Source of the DNA: an uncultured Gammaproteobacteria bacterium
Lineage (GTDB): Bacteria > Pseudomonadota > Gammaproteobacteria > Pseudomonadales > UBA5518
Length of the DNA: 5,534 nt
Assembly (NCBI GenBank): GCA_903921135.1
Contig: CAIXOY010000616.1
Location: 1 to 5,534 of the forward strand
Direction: 5' to 3'
In this document: piece by piece, positions 1 through 5,110 of the stretch
How the letters are laid out: every line of letters starts with the position of its first letter
Position numbering within the stretch: the stretch's first letter is position 1
Program-made: the position numbers and the translations under genes
Notes under the pieces: generated by a model
The model's database searches: none
Told to the model about the DNA's origin: nothing
Seen by the model: the letters and a program-made list of their open reading frames with translations, nothing else

Positions 1-57
1 GCCATCACCGCGGTAGGCGTAGACGCCGAGCGCCACCATCAAGGCAAGGAATTCCAC
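1..57 (-). CDS. ampE: AmpE-like inner-membrane protein, N-terminal fragment (runs off left edge)
   Basis: Only the first 19 codons are in the window, read leftward from a GTG at 57. The peptide begins MEFLALMVALGVYAYRGDG, a short hydrophobic stretch followed by a charged turn, which fits the first membrane segment of AmpE/CobD-like proteins. A Shine-Dalgarno GGAGG (complement of 65-69) lies 7 bases before the GTG and decides this start. It sits 31 bases after the ampD stop, in the position ampE has in the well-known ampD-ampE pair. AmpE is a multi-pass inner-membrane protein of poorly defined role associated with murein recycling and beta-lactamase induction. The identity rests mainly on position and the hydrophobic start; with so few residues another membrane protein is possible. 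Confidence 0.6.
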   Translation of the reverse strand, partial: MEFLALMVALGVYAYRGDG

Positions 58-88
58 CGCGAACCCTCCGCACACCCCGGGGCCGCGC

Positions 89-649
89 TCAGCGCAGGGC
101 CCTGCGGTACCTGTTCCAGTCGAAGGCCGCACCGGGATCGGTCTTGCGACCTGGCGCGACATCGGAATGCCCTACGATACGCCCTAACGAAATGCCGCGG
201 AACTCCCGCCTCAACGCGCGCGTCACCGGCACCAGCGCGTCGTACTGCGCCTCGGTGTAGGGCGTGTCGTCCGTGCCCTCGAGTTCGATCCCGATGCTGA
301 AGTCGTTGCAGTTGGCACGCCCCTCGAACACGGACGCTCCTGCGTGCCAGGCGCGTGCATGGAAGGGTACGAACTGCGTGAGCGCGCCATTTCTGTCGAT
401 GAGCAGGTGAGCCGAGACCTCGAGCCCGCGCAGCCTCTCGAACCACGGGTGCTCCGTGCAATCGAGCGTGTTGCAAAAGAGTTGTGCCACATGGCCGCTG
501 CCGAACTCGCCGGGCGGCAAGCTGATGTTGTGGATCACGAGCAGATCCACCGGACAGCCCTCCGGCCTCCCGTTGGCATTGGGAGACGGCAGCCGACGCG
601 CGCCGCGCAGCCAGCCGTCTTCGATGCGTTGCTGTGGCCGCCTGCTCAC
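89..649 (-). CDS. ampD: 1,6-anhydro-N-acetylmuramyl-L-alanine amidase AmpD
   Basis: This is a 186-residue cytoplasmic zinc amidase of the N-acetylmuramoyl-L-alanine amidase type 2 fold, close to the 183 residues of E. coli AmpD. It cleaves the stem peptide from 1,6-anhydroMurNAc so that cell-wall fragments can be recycled; loss of AmpD in other species leads to AmpR-driven ampC induction. The N-terminal DGWLRGARRLPSPN and VIHNISLPPGEFG blocks are typical. Expected zinc ligands are H40, H161 and D171 (in GHSDVAPGRKTDPG), and E122 (in IGIELEG) and K169 match the catalytic glutamate and lysine at the family spacing. No residue appears missing. The start is a GTG at 649 with a weak GAGG 11 bases upstream overlapping the preceding stop, which suggests coupling to the DUF1631 gene ending at 663. 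No ampC or ampR gene is visible here. Confidence 0.96.
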   Translation of the reverse strand: MSRRPQQRIEDGWLRGARRLPSPNANGRPEGCPVDLLVIHNISLPPGEFGSGHVAQLFCNTLDCTEHPWFERLRGLEVSAHLLIDRNGALTQFVPFHARAWHAGASVFEGRANCNDFSIGIELEGTDDTPYTEAQYDALVPVTRALRREFRGISLGRIVGHSDVAPGRKTDPGAAFDWNRYRRALR

Positions 650-662
650 GTGAGCGCGGGCC

Positions 663-2330
663 TCAGCGCCGACCGGGCGGCCGTGCGCCGCCCTCCTTGA
701 TGATCACGGCCTCGCCGTTCTCGATCATCGAGGCGAGATCGTTGCGGCTCCATTCCGCCACCTTCTGCCCGCTCTCGTCACCGAAGACGAACTGGCCCGT
801 GCGCGGCACACGGCCAAGCAGCTTCAAACGCCGGCGCTCACCGCCCTGCGGGCGCAACTCGATCCAGCCATCGAGGGGGATCTTCTCCACCAGGGTCTGG
901 AATTCAGGCGAGGCCGGGGCACGGGCAGCCGCGGGCGCTACGGCACGAGGCGCAGGCGCAGGCCCGGCGCCTGATGACTGCGGGTCGGCCGCACCAGCCG
1001 ATGCGCCACCGTGGACCGCCAGATACCGGCGAAGATCCTGCAGAGCCTCCGAAAACACGGCGCTGTCTTTCTCGTAATCACCCAGCACACGCATCACCAG
1101 CAGCTGCACGAGGCGCGGAAAATCCTCACTGCCCGGATCGCCGGCCGGCGGACGCCCCGCAGCGGCCACGCCCACTTCCGTGAACAGCACGCGGGCGGGG
1201 TGGGTTGCGGTGGACAACATCTCGGGCTCGCGCAGAGCGAGGCGCAGGAAGGGTACTTCCAGAAGCCGCATCATGCGGCGGATGGCAGGCGGGACACGGC
1301 TGTCCCGCAGCGCATGCTCGAACAGCAGGCGCACCAGGCCCATGGCTTCCACCACTTCGGCGGGCAGTGACATCGGCCGACTGGCGCCGGACTCGGCCAG
1401 CGTATCGTTCAGCAGCTCCTGTATGCGCAGCAGTTGGACACCGGCCTTGGGATTGGCCGAAAAAAAGGCATTTGCCGGATCGAGGATGCTCTCCTGCACG
1501 CCAAAGAGCGCCTCGTCCAACTGGTTGCGCGGCATGGCCATCGCCTTGCCCGGCGGCAGGAGCAGCGGCGTGCGGGCAGGATCCCAACCGGCCTCGGGCG
1601 CCGGCTCGACGGGCGCCATCCCTGCCACTTCCGCACCGGAGGCCGGCGCCGTTGGCTCGGTAACCGCCTCGGGCGCAGACAGGGGCATCGCCTGCGCCTC
1701 TTGTTCGGCCGGCAGGAGCTGGATGCACTCTTGGTAAAACGGGCCGAGCTCGTCGATCACGAACCGCGTGAAGAGCCGCGAGAGCAGCAGCATGGCGCCC
1801 GGTTCCACCCCGGCACGCGCGCAACTCTCCATGAATGTGGAAGCGAGTTTCTGGGGCCCGAGAGGCAAGGAATCGATATCGACCCGACGGCTGCCGGAAC
1901 GGCGCGCGAATTGCCTCCCGATGGAAAGCAAGGCCTCACGGTGTTCGTGAGTGGCGCGGCTGGCGATGTTCTCTACGGCGATCTGTTGCTCGAGGTGGGC
2001 GTCCTTCAGCACGCCAAGGGATTCGAGGCCCGTGGTATGCGGGGGCGGCTGCAGGGGATCCTGCCTGACCGGGGCTGGTCTGGGCTGCCCTGCCTCATCG
2101 AATCCGGCGAGGATCCCTGCAACGAACAACTCCTGCAGCGGACGGCCTTTGAGGCGCAGTTCGCGAATCGCGTCGTAGCACTGCGACTGCTCCACGCTGC
2201 TGCGGGCCTGCCGTGCCTGCGCCACCAGCGATGGCTCACCGTTGGTGAGCAGCGAGCCGATCATGAACCCGAGCGATTTGCGCGCATGTTCGCGCAGTGC
2301 GTGCGTCGGATCTCCGGGAGAGTCTGGCAT
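663..2330 (-). CDS. DUF1631 family protein of unknown function
   Basis: I chose the ATG at 2330 (555 residues) because AAGGGG lies 8 bases upstream; the frame stays open to 2441, but an earlier start there would overlap the putative promoter. Visible parts are a helical N-terminal region (about residues 1-210), a Pro/Ala/Glu-rich linker (210-265), a helical core (about 270-390) with LRDSRVPPAIRRMMRLLEVP, LRLAL and HPARVLF, a second Ala/Pro linker (441-476), and a C-terminal beta-rich domain (481-546) starting DGWIELRPQGGERRRLKLL. The core pattern (short helix, VP-FLRLAL, HPAR) and the C-terminal WIEL...RLKLL...FVF pattern are what I know from DUF1631. It is shorter than the roughly 700 residues common in the family, mostly in the N-terminal half. 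Homologues are sometimes labelled thymidine phosphorylase; nothing here supports that. There is no signal peptide or membrane segment, so it is probably cytoplasmic. It is the first gene of the leftward unit with ampD and ampE. Confidence 0.85.
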   Translation of the reverse strand: MPDSPGDPTHALREHARKSLGFMIGSLLTNGEPSLVAQARQARSSVEQSQCYDAIRELRLKGRPLQELFVAGILAGFDEAGQPRPAPVRQDPLQPPPHTTGLESLGVLKDAHLEQQIAVENIASRATHEHREALLSIGRQFARRSGSRRVDIDSLPLGPQKLASTFMESCARAGVEPGAMLLLSRLFTRFVIDELGPFYQECIQLLPAEQEAQAMPLSAPEAVTEPTAPASGAEVAGMAPVEPAPEAGWDPARTPLLLPPGKAMAMPRNQLDEALFGVQESILDPANAFFSANPKAGVQLLRIQELLNDTLAESGASRPMSLPAEVVEAMGLVRLLFEHALRDSRVPPAIRRMMRLLEVPFLRLALREPEMLSTATHPARVLFTEVGVAAAGRPPAGDPGSEDFPRLVQLLVMRVLGDYEKDSAVFSEALQDLRRYLAVHGGASAGAADPQSSGAGPAPAPRAVAPAAARAPASPEFQTLVEKIPLDGWIELRPQGGERRRLKLLGRVPRTGQFVFGDESGQKVAEWSRNDLASMIENGEAVIIKEGGARPPGRR

Positions 2331-2375
2331 TACAGGTACCCCTTGGCAGTCCTGCCTGTCGCCCGGCACCCCGGA

Positions 2376-2394
2376 CGGGCGGCACGTGCGCCCG
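2376..2394 (-). other. GC-rich hairpin in the presumed DUF1631 leader
   Basis: A 6-bp inverted repeat, CGGGCG and CGCCCG, flanks a 7-base loop GCACGTG that itself contains the palindrome CACGTG. It lies about 45 bases before the DUF1631 start, between the candidate promoter and the ribosome-binding site. It could form in the leader RNA or be a protein site in DNA. In GC-rich sequence such repeats arise by chance, so this is only noted. Confidence 0.25.
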
Positions 2395-2432
2395 GCGCCA
2401 TCCAGGCGAACACATCGTCGTGTAGCGAAGGG

Positions 2433-2458
2433 AGTATACATAACGCGCAGAGTGCCAA
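2433..2458 (-). promoter_or_regulatory. Candidate promoter for the DUF1631-ampD-ampE unit
   Basis: Read leftward, a -10-like TATACT (complement of 2433-2438) is the only AT-rich hexamer of good quality in the divergent region. A good -35 hexamer TTGGCA (complement of 2453-2458) is only 14 bases away, shorter than the ideal 16-18; the alternative TTTTGG at 16 bases is a weak match. A start near 2426 would give a leader of about 95 bases before the ATG at 2330. The -10 is convincing by sequence; the -35 assignment is uncertain. Confidence 0.35.
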
Positions 2459-2545
2459 AACCCGGGCCGCGCGAGGGTCGATGCGTTCACGGAAACGCTG
2501 TGTGCCACGTCCCGATTCCGGCGTCCTTGCCGCAGCCCGCGCACT

Positions 2546-2565
2546 GCAGCGCAGGCACGCGCTGC
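2546..2565. promoter_or_regulatory. 7-bp inverted repeat abutting the nadC -10 (candidate operator)
   Basis: GCAGCGC-N6-GCGCTGC is a perfect 7+7 palindrome. It fills the stretch between the expected -35 position and the -10 element, ending one base before TACAAT. With transcription starting near 2578 it would lie upstream of the RNA, so it would act as a DNA site and not an RNA hairpin. A dimeric regulator bound there would block RNA polymerase. The sequence does not resemble the AT-rich sites I know for NrtR-type NAD regulators, and the regulator is not identifiable from the window. Confidence 0.4.
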
Positions 2566-2571
2566 TACAAT
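2563..2571 (+). promoter_or_regulatory. Extended -10 promoter for nadC-DUF503
   Basis: TGCTACAAT combines the TGn extension with TACAAT (2566-2571), 5 of 6 matches to the sigma70 -10 consensus. No good -35 exists at 16-18 bases upstream, which is common for extended -10 promoters. A start near 2578 would leave a leader of only about 23 bases containing AAGGA (2586-2590), 10 bases before the nadC ATG at 2601. Confidence 0.5.
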
Positions 2572-2600
2572 CCGGACCAAACCGGAAGGAAACCCGCCTC

Positions 2601-3452
2601 ATGCGAACAGCCCCGCCAGATCCGTTCGCCGTGGCCGAAAACGTGCGTGCCGCGCTTGCCGAGGACATCGGCAGCGGAGACATCACGGCGGCGCTGGTAC
2701 CCGCGGGTACGCGAGGCCACGCCCGCATCATCACGCGGGAGGGTGCCGTTATCTGCGGCGCGCCGTGGGTAGACGAAGTGTTCCGCCAACTGGACCCGGG
2801 TGTCACGGTGCGCTGGCACTGCAAGGACGGCGAGCATGTGGCGGCAGATGCGCTTCTGTTCGAACTGTACGGCCCGGCGCGATCTCTGCTGACGGGCGAA
2901 CGGACGGCGCTCAACTTCCTGCAGTTGCTCTCGGGCATCGCCACCCGCTGCGCACGGCACGCAGCACTCCTCGACGGCCTGCACACGCGGCTGCTCGACA
3001 CGCGCAAGACACTGCCGGGGCTTCGCATCGCACAGAAGTACGCGGTGCGCTGCGGCGGCTGCCACAACCACCGCATCGGCCTCTACGACGCCTTCCTGGT
3101 CAAGGAAAACCATATCGCGGCCTGCGGCTCGATCGCGGCGGCAGTGCTCACGGCACGAGCACTCTCCCCCGGCAAACCCGTCGAAGTGGAAGTGGAAACA
3201 CTGACGCAACTCGGGGAAGCGCTGGAGGCCGGCGTCGATTCCGTGCTCCTCGACAACTTCGACACCGAGGGTATGCGCGCGGCAGTTGCACTCACGTCCG
3301 GACGCGCGAAACTCGAGGCCAGCGGAGGCGTATCCGAAGCGACGCTGCGCGCGATCGCCGAGACCGGCGTCGATTTCATCTCCATGGGCTCGCTCACCAA
3401 GGACTGCAAGGCCATCGACCTGTCGATGCGCTTCACGCAGGAACCGGCCTGA
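2601..3452 (+). CDS. nadC: Quinolinate phosphoribosyltransferase (decarboxylating), NadC
   Basis: The 283-residue product fits the family length (297 in E. coli). The enzyme converts quinolinate and PRPP to nicotinate mononucleotide with loss of CO2, the third step of de novo NAD synthesis, in the cytoplasm. The N-terminal LAEDIGSGDIT block, R101 in TGERTALNFLQLLSG, DTRKTLPGLR (133-142), the KYAVRCGGCHNHRIGLYD block with H157 and R158, K168 in LVKENHI, the VEVEVET strand (194-200), D218 in LLDNF, EASGGV (239-244) and the C-terminal ISMGSLT (260-266) together cover the alpha/beta barrel active site; no key residue is missing. The ATG at 2601 is preceded by AAGGA at 10 bases. The same frame stays open far upstream, but that part is antisense to the DUF1631 gene and outside the family length. 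The gene overlaps DUF503 by one base. Confidence 0.97.
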   Translation: MRTAPPDPFAVAENVRAALAEDIGSGDITAALVPAGTRGHARIITREGAVICGAPWVDEVFRQLDPGVTVRWHCKDGEHVAADALLFELYGPARSLLTGERTALNFLQLLSGIATRCARHAALLDGLHTRLLDTRKTLPGLRIAQKYAVRCGGCHNHRIGLYDAFLVKENHIAACGSIAAAVLTARALSPGKPVEVEVETLTQLGEALEAGVDSVLLDNFDTEGMRAAVALTSGRAKLEASGGVSEATLRAIAETGVDFISMGSLTKDCKAIDLSMRFTQEPA

Positions 3453-3736
3453 TGCTGCACATCGCGGTGCTGCGCCTGCGCTTCCATCTGGAGGGCTGCG
3501 CATCGCTCAAGGAAAAGCGCCAGCGCCTGGCAGGGCTGCGGGACCGCTTCGGGCGGTTACCCGGCATCGCGGTGTGCGAGAGCGGCGCGCAGGATTCGCT
3601 GAGCGAGGCGGAATGGAGCTTTGTGGCTGCCGGAGGCTCGCGGCAGATCAACGACCGGGCGGTGGCAGAGATAGAGGGCTTCGTGGCCGAGGCCGTAGAT
3701 GCGCGGATAACAGCGCGCGATCTGGAGTTCGTATGA
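3452..3736 (+). CDS. DUF503 (YlxP-like) small protein
   Basis: This is a 94-residue protein with the family hallmarks: an N-terminal beta strand MLHIAVLRLRFHLEG, the strongly conserved SLKEKR block (residues 18-23) with the following helix RQRLAGLRDRF, then GIAVCESGAQDS (38-49) and a strand-helix segment WSFVAAGGSRQINDRAV leading into a helix ending in FVAEAV. Length matches the usual 90-100 residues. The molecular function is not established; the Bacillus relative ylxP sits next to rbfA in the nusA-infB operon, which has led to suggestions of a ribosome-related role. The ATG at 3452 shares its A with the nadC stop (TGATG), so translation is very likely coupled to nadC. The gene ends 50 bases before the 3' end of the oppositely oriented tRNA gene. 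Confidence 0.88.
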   Translation: MLHIAVLRLRFHLEGCASLKEKRQRLAGLRDRFGRLPGIAVCESGAQDSLSEAEWSFVAAGGSRQINDRAVAEIEGFVAEAVDARITARDLEFV

Positions 3737-3740
3737 GTGG

Positions 3741-3765
3741 CCCGGCGAGGCGCCTGAGGGCCGGG
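3741..3765. terminator. GC-rich hairpin between convergent DUF503 and tRNA-Thr (weak terminator candidate)
   Basis: CCCGGC (3741-3746) pairs with GCCGGG (3760-3765) around a 13-base loop that includes the palindrome AGGCGCCT. It begins 4 bases after the DUF503 stop and lies between two convergent transcription units, where a bidirectional stop would be expected. No run of T follows on either strand, so it is not a standard intrinsic terminator. Confidence 0.3.
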
Positions 3766-3785
3766 GCGCAAGCAGAGGGAGGGAA

Positions 3786-3861
<76 letters not shown>

Positions 3862-3873
3862 ACGGGGACGCGG

Positions 3874-3902
3874 ATTCTAGATTCTGGTCAGGGCAATGGC
3901 AA
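3874..3902 (-). promoter_or_regulatory. Promoter of tRNA-Thr
   Basis: Read leftward, TTGCCA (complement of 3897-3902) and TAGAAT (complement of 3874-3879) are each 5 of 6 matches to the sigma70 consensus and are exactly 17 bases apart. The segment after the -10 is CCGCGTCCCCG, a GC-rich discriminator typical of stringently controlled stable-RNA promoters. A start near 3867 leaves a very short 5' leader before the mature tRNA end at 3861. Confidence 0.75.
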
Positions 3903-3907
3903 CCGCA

Positions 3908-3923
3908 GACCGGAGCGCCGGTC
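3908..3923 (+). other. Perfect 6-bp hairpin just before the GT4 start codon
   Basis: GACCGG-AGCG-CCGGTC is a perfect 6+6 inverted repeat with a 4-base loop, ending 6 bases before the ATG at 3930. The only Shine-Dalgarno-like bases (GGAG, 3912-3915) lie half in the stem and half in the loop. If transcribed it could limit ribosome access to the glycosyltransferase gene. As DNA it also sits just upstream of the tRNA promoter -35. Confidence 0.35.
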
Positions 3924-3929
3924 CCGCTG

Positions 3930-5051
3930 ATGAAAGTGCTCCTTGCGGCCACCTCCTACCCGCGATCCGAACAGGACTGGCAAGGCATATTCATCAGGCG
4001 GATGTGTGATGCGCTGGCGCGCAACCCTGCAGTGCAGCTGCGTGTGTGGGCACCGGAGGGCCCCTTGCACCCGCGCGCGCGGTCCGCACTCAGTGCCTCG
4101 GACAGCCGTTTCCTCGGTGCACTCTCCGAGGCCGGCGGCATGGCGCACTTGCTACGGTCGAGGCCAGTGCTGGCTGCGCTGCGCGCACTGGAACTCCTGA
4201 CCAGGATGCGACGCGCACTGCGGCGCGAGGAACCGCAAACGGATGTGTTGCACCTGAACTGGCTGCAGTGCGCGCTGGCCACGGGTGGCACCCGGCTGCC
4301 CATGCTGGTCACCGTGCTGGGAACAGATCTCTCCCTGCTGGGAAAGCCGTGGATGCGCGTGCTCCTGCGCCGCGCACTGCGTGGCCACCGCGCGGTGATC
4401 TGCCCCAATGCCCAGTGGATGGTGCCGGTGTTGCAGTCGGCCCTCGGGGGCCTTGCGTCCGAGATCCGCTACGTTCCATTTGGTCTGGACCCGCACTGGT
4501 ATGCCGTGAAGCGCAACCCCGCGAGCACTCCGCGCGAGTGGATCACGGTCTTGCGCGTGACGGATCGCAAGATCGGCAAACTCTTCGAATGGACGCGCGA
4601 CGTAGACCCGCAGAAGCACCGCTTCCATCTTTTCGGACCCTTGCAGGAAGCGCTGCAGATACCGCCGTGGATCGAGTATCACGGTGCGACAACACCGGAG
4701 GAACTGGCGTCCCGGTGGTATCCCGAGGCATCGGGCATGATCTCGCTCAGCGAGCACGACGAGGGCAGGCCACAGGTCCTGCTGGAGGCGATGGCGGCAG
4801 GCGTGCCGGTGGTGTGCTCGCGCATTCCCGCGCATGTGGACCTGCTGCAGTCGCTGGAGACGGGATCTCTGGTGTCGAGCAGGGAGGAATTTCTGTCGGT
4901 GCTGGAATGCGCGGAAGAACAGAACCTGCTCGCGATACGTGGGCGTGCCCGCGTCATGGCGGCTTTCGGTACGTGGGATGACTGCGCCGCGCGCTATGCG
5001 CGGATCTACGAAGACCTCGTTGCACAGCGGAGCGCGGCGTGCGGATCCTGA
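3930..5051 (+). CDS. GT4-family glycosyltransferase (GT-B fold)
   Basis: A 373-residue protein of usual length for glycosyltransferase family 4, retaining enzymes that move a sugar from a nucleotide donor to a lipid-linked or growing glycan, normally on the cytoplasmic side of the inner membrane. The acceptor-side domain opens with MKVLLAATSYP and QGIFIRRMCDALA (18-30), followed by DVLHLNW (105-111) and VLGTDLS (129-135). The donor domain has the R209-to-K214 pair (RVTDRK, matching the RLxxxK of GT4), FHLFGP (232-237), IEYHGATTPEELASRW (248-263) and the EX7E motif E278-E286 in EGRPQVLLEAMAAGVPVV. No membrane segment is evident. The ATG at 3930 has a poor ribosome-binding site, partly in a hairpin. 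I see no clear rightward promoter, though a weak one could overlap the divergent tRNA promoter. The sugar and acceptor cannot be told from sequence; neighbours suggest a surface polysaccharide or glycoconjugate cluster. Confidence 0.92.
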   Translation: MKVLLAATSYPRSEQDWQGIFIRRMCDALARNPAVQLRVWAPEGPLHPRARSALSASDSRFLGALSEAGGMAHLLRSRPVLAALRALELLTRMRRALRREEPQTDVLHLNWLQCALATGGTRLPMLVTVLGTDLSLLGKPWMRVLLRRALRGHRAVICPNAQWMVPVLQSALGGLASEIRYVPFGLDPHWYAVKRNPASTPREWITVLRVTDRKIGKLFEWTRDVDPQKHRFHLFGPLQEALQIPPWIEYHGATTPEELASRWYPEASGMISLSEHDEGRPQVLLEAMAAGVPVVCSRIPAHVDLLQSLETGSLVSSREEFLSVLECAEEQNLLAIRGRARVMAAFGTWDDCAARYARIYEDLVAQRSAACGS

Positions 5052-5110
5052 TCACGGACGTTACGGGCATCGCGCGCCTGACCTGGCAGTGGTGGAAGGT
5101 GCTGTCATGA
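5039..5110 (+). pseudogene. 23-codon overlapping frame, likely remnant of a GT4 gene or a coupling ORF
   Basis: A GTG at 5039, with GGAG (5029-5032) 6 bases before it, opens a 23-residue frame that overlaps the GT4 end by 13 bases and stops at a TGA sharing ATGA with the GT2 start at 5107. The peptide begins MRILITDV and continues GIARLTWQWWKVLS. That resembles the start of many GT4 enzymes (MRIL-TD, then GIARHTWELAKALS), with the usual residues between shortened. The signals and overlaps argue against pure chance. It could be the trimmed N-terminus of a lost glycosyltransferase, or a short translated frame that couples the two flanking genes. The resemblance is from memory and the peptide is short, so this is tentative. 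Confidence 0.35.

Noticed and set aside
1126..1824. Minus-strand 232-codon frame inside the DUF1631 gene
   Set aside because: It is a frame shadow rich in Arg, Gly and Ala with no recognisable motif, while the main frame carries the DUF1631 patterns.
2331..2441. Earlier start (ATG at 2441) for the DUF1631 gene
   Set aside because: It would overlap the only good -10 element, has no clear ribosome-binding site, and adds a Cys/Arg-rich stretch unlike the family; the ATG at 2330 has AAGGGG at 8 bases.
1434..2600. Long open plus-strand frame continuous with nadC
   Set aside because: It is antisense to the DUF1631 gene, matches no family I recognise, and would more than double the NadC length. 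High-GC antisense frames often lack stops. The ATG at 2601 fits the family.
2565..3503. Minus-strand 312-codon frame opposite nadC
   Set aside because: It is antisense to a clearly functional nadC, has no recognisable domain and is explained by GC-rich codon use.
3873..3885. Tandem GATTCT repeat (two copies one base apart)
   Set aside because: The copies are explained by overlap with the tRNA -10 element; two short units are not enough to call a repeat array or operator.
4046..4981. Plus-strand 311-codon frame inside the GT4 gene
   Set aside because: It overlaps the GT4 frame, which carries all the motifs; its translation is Arg/Gly/Ala-rich shadow sequence.
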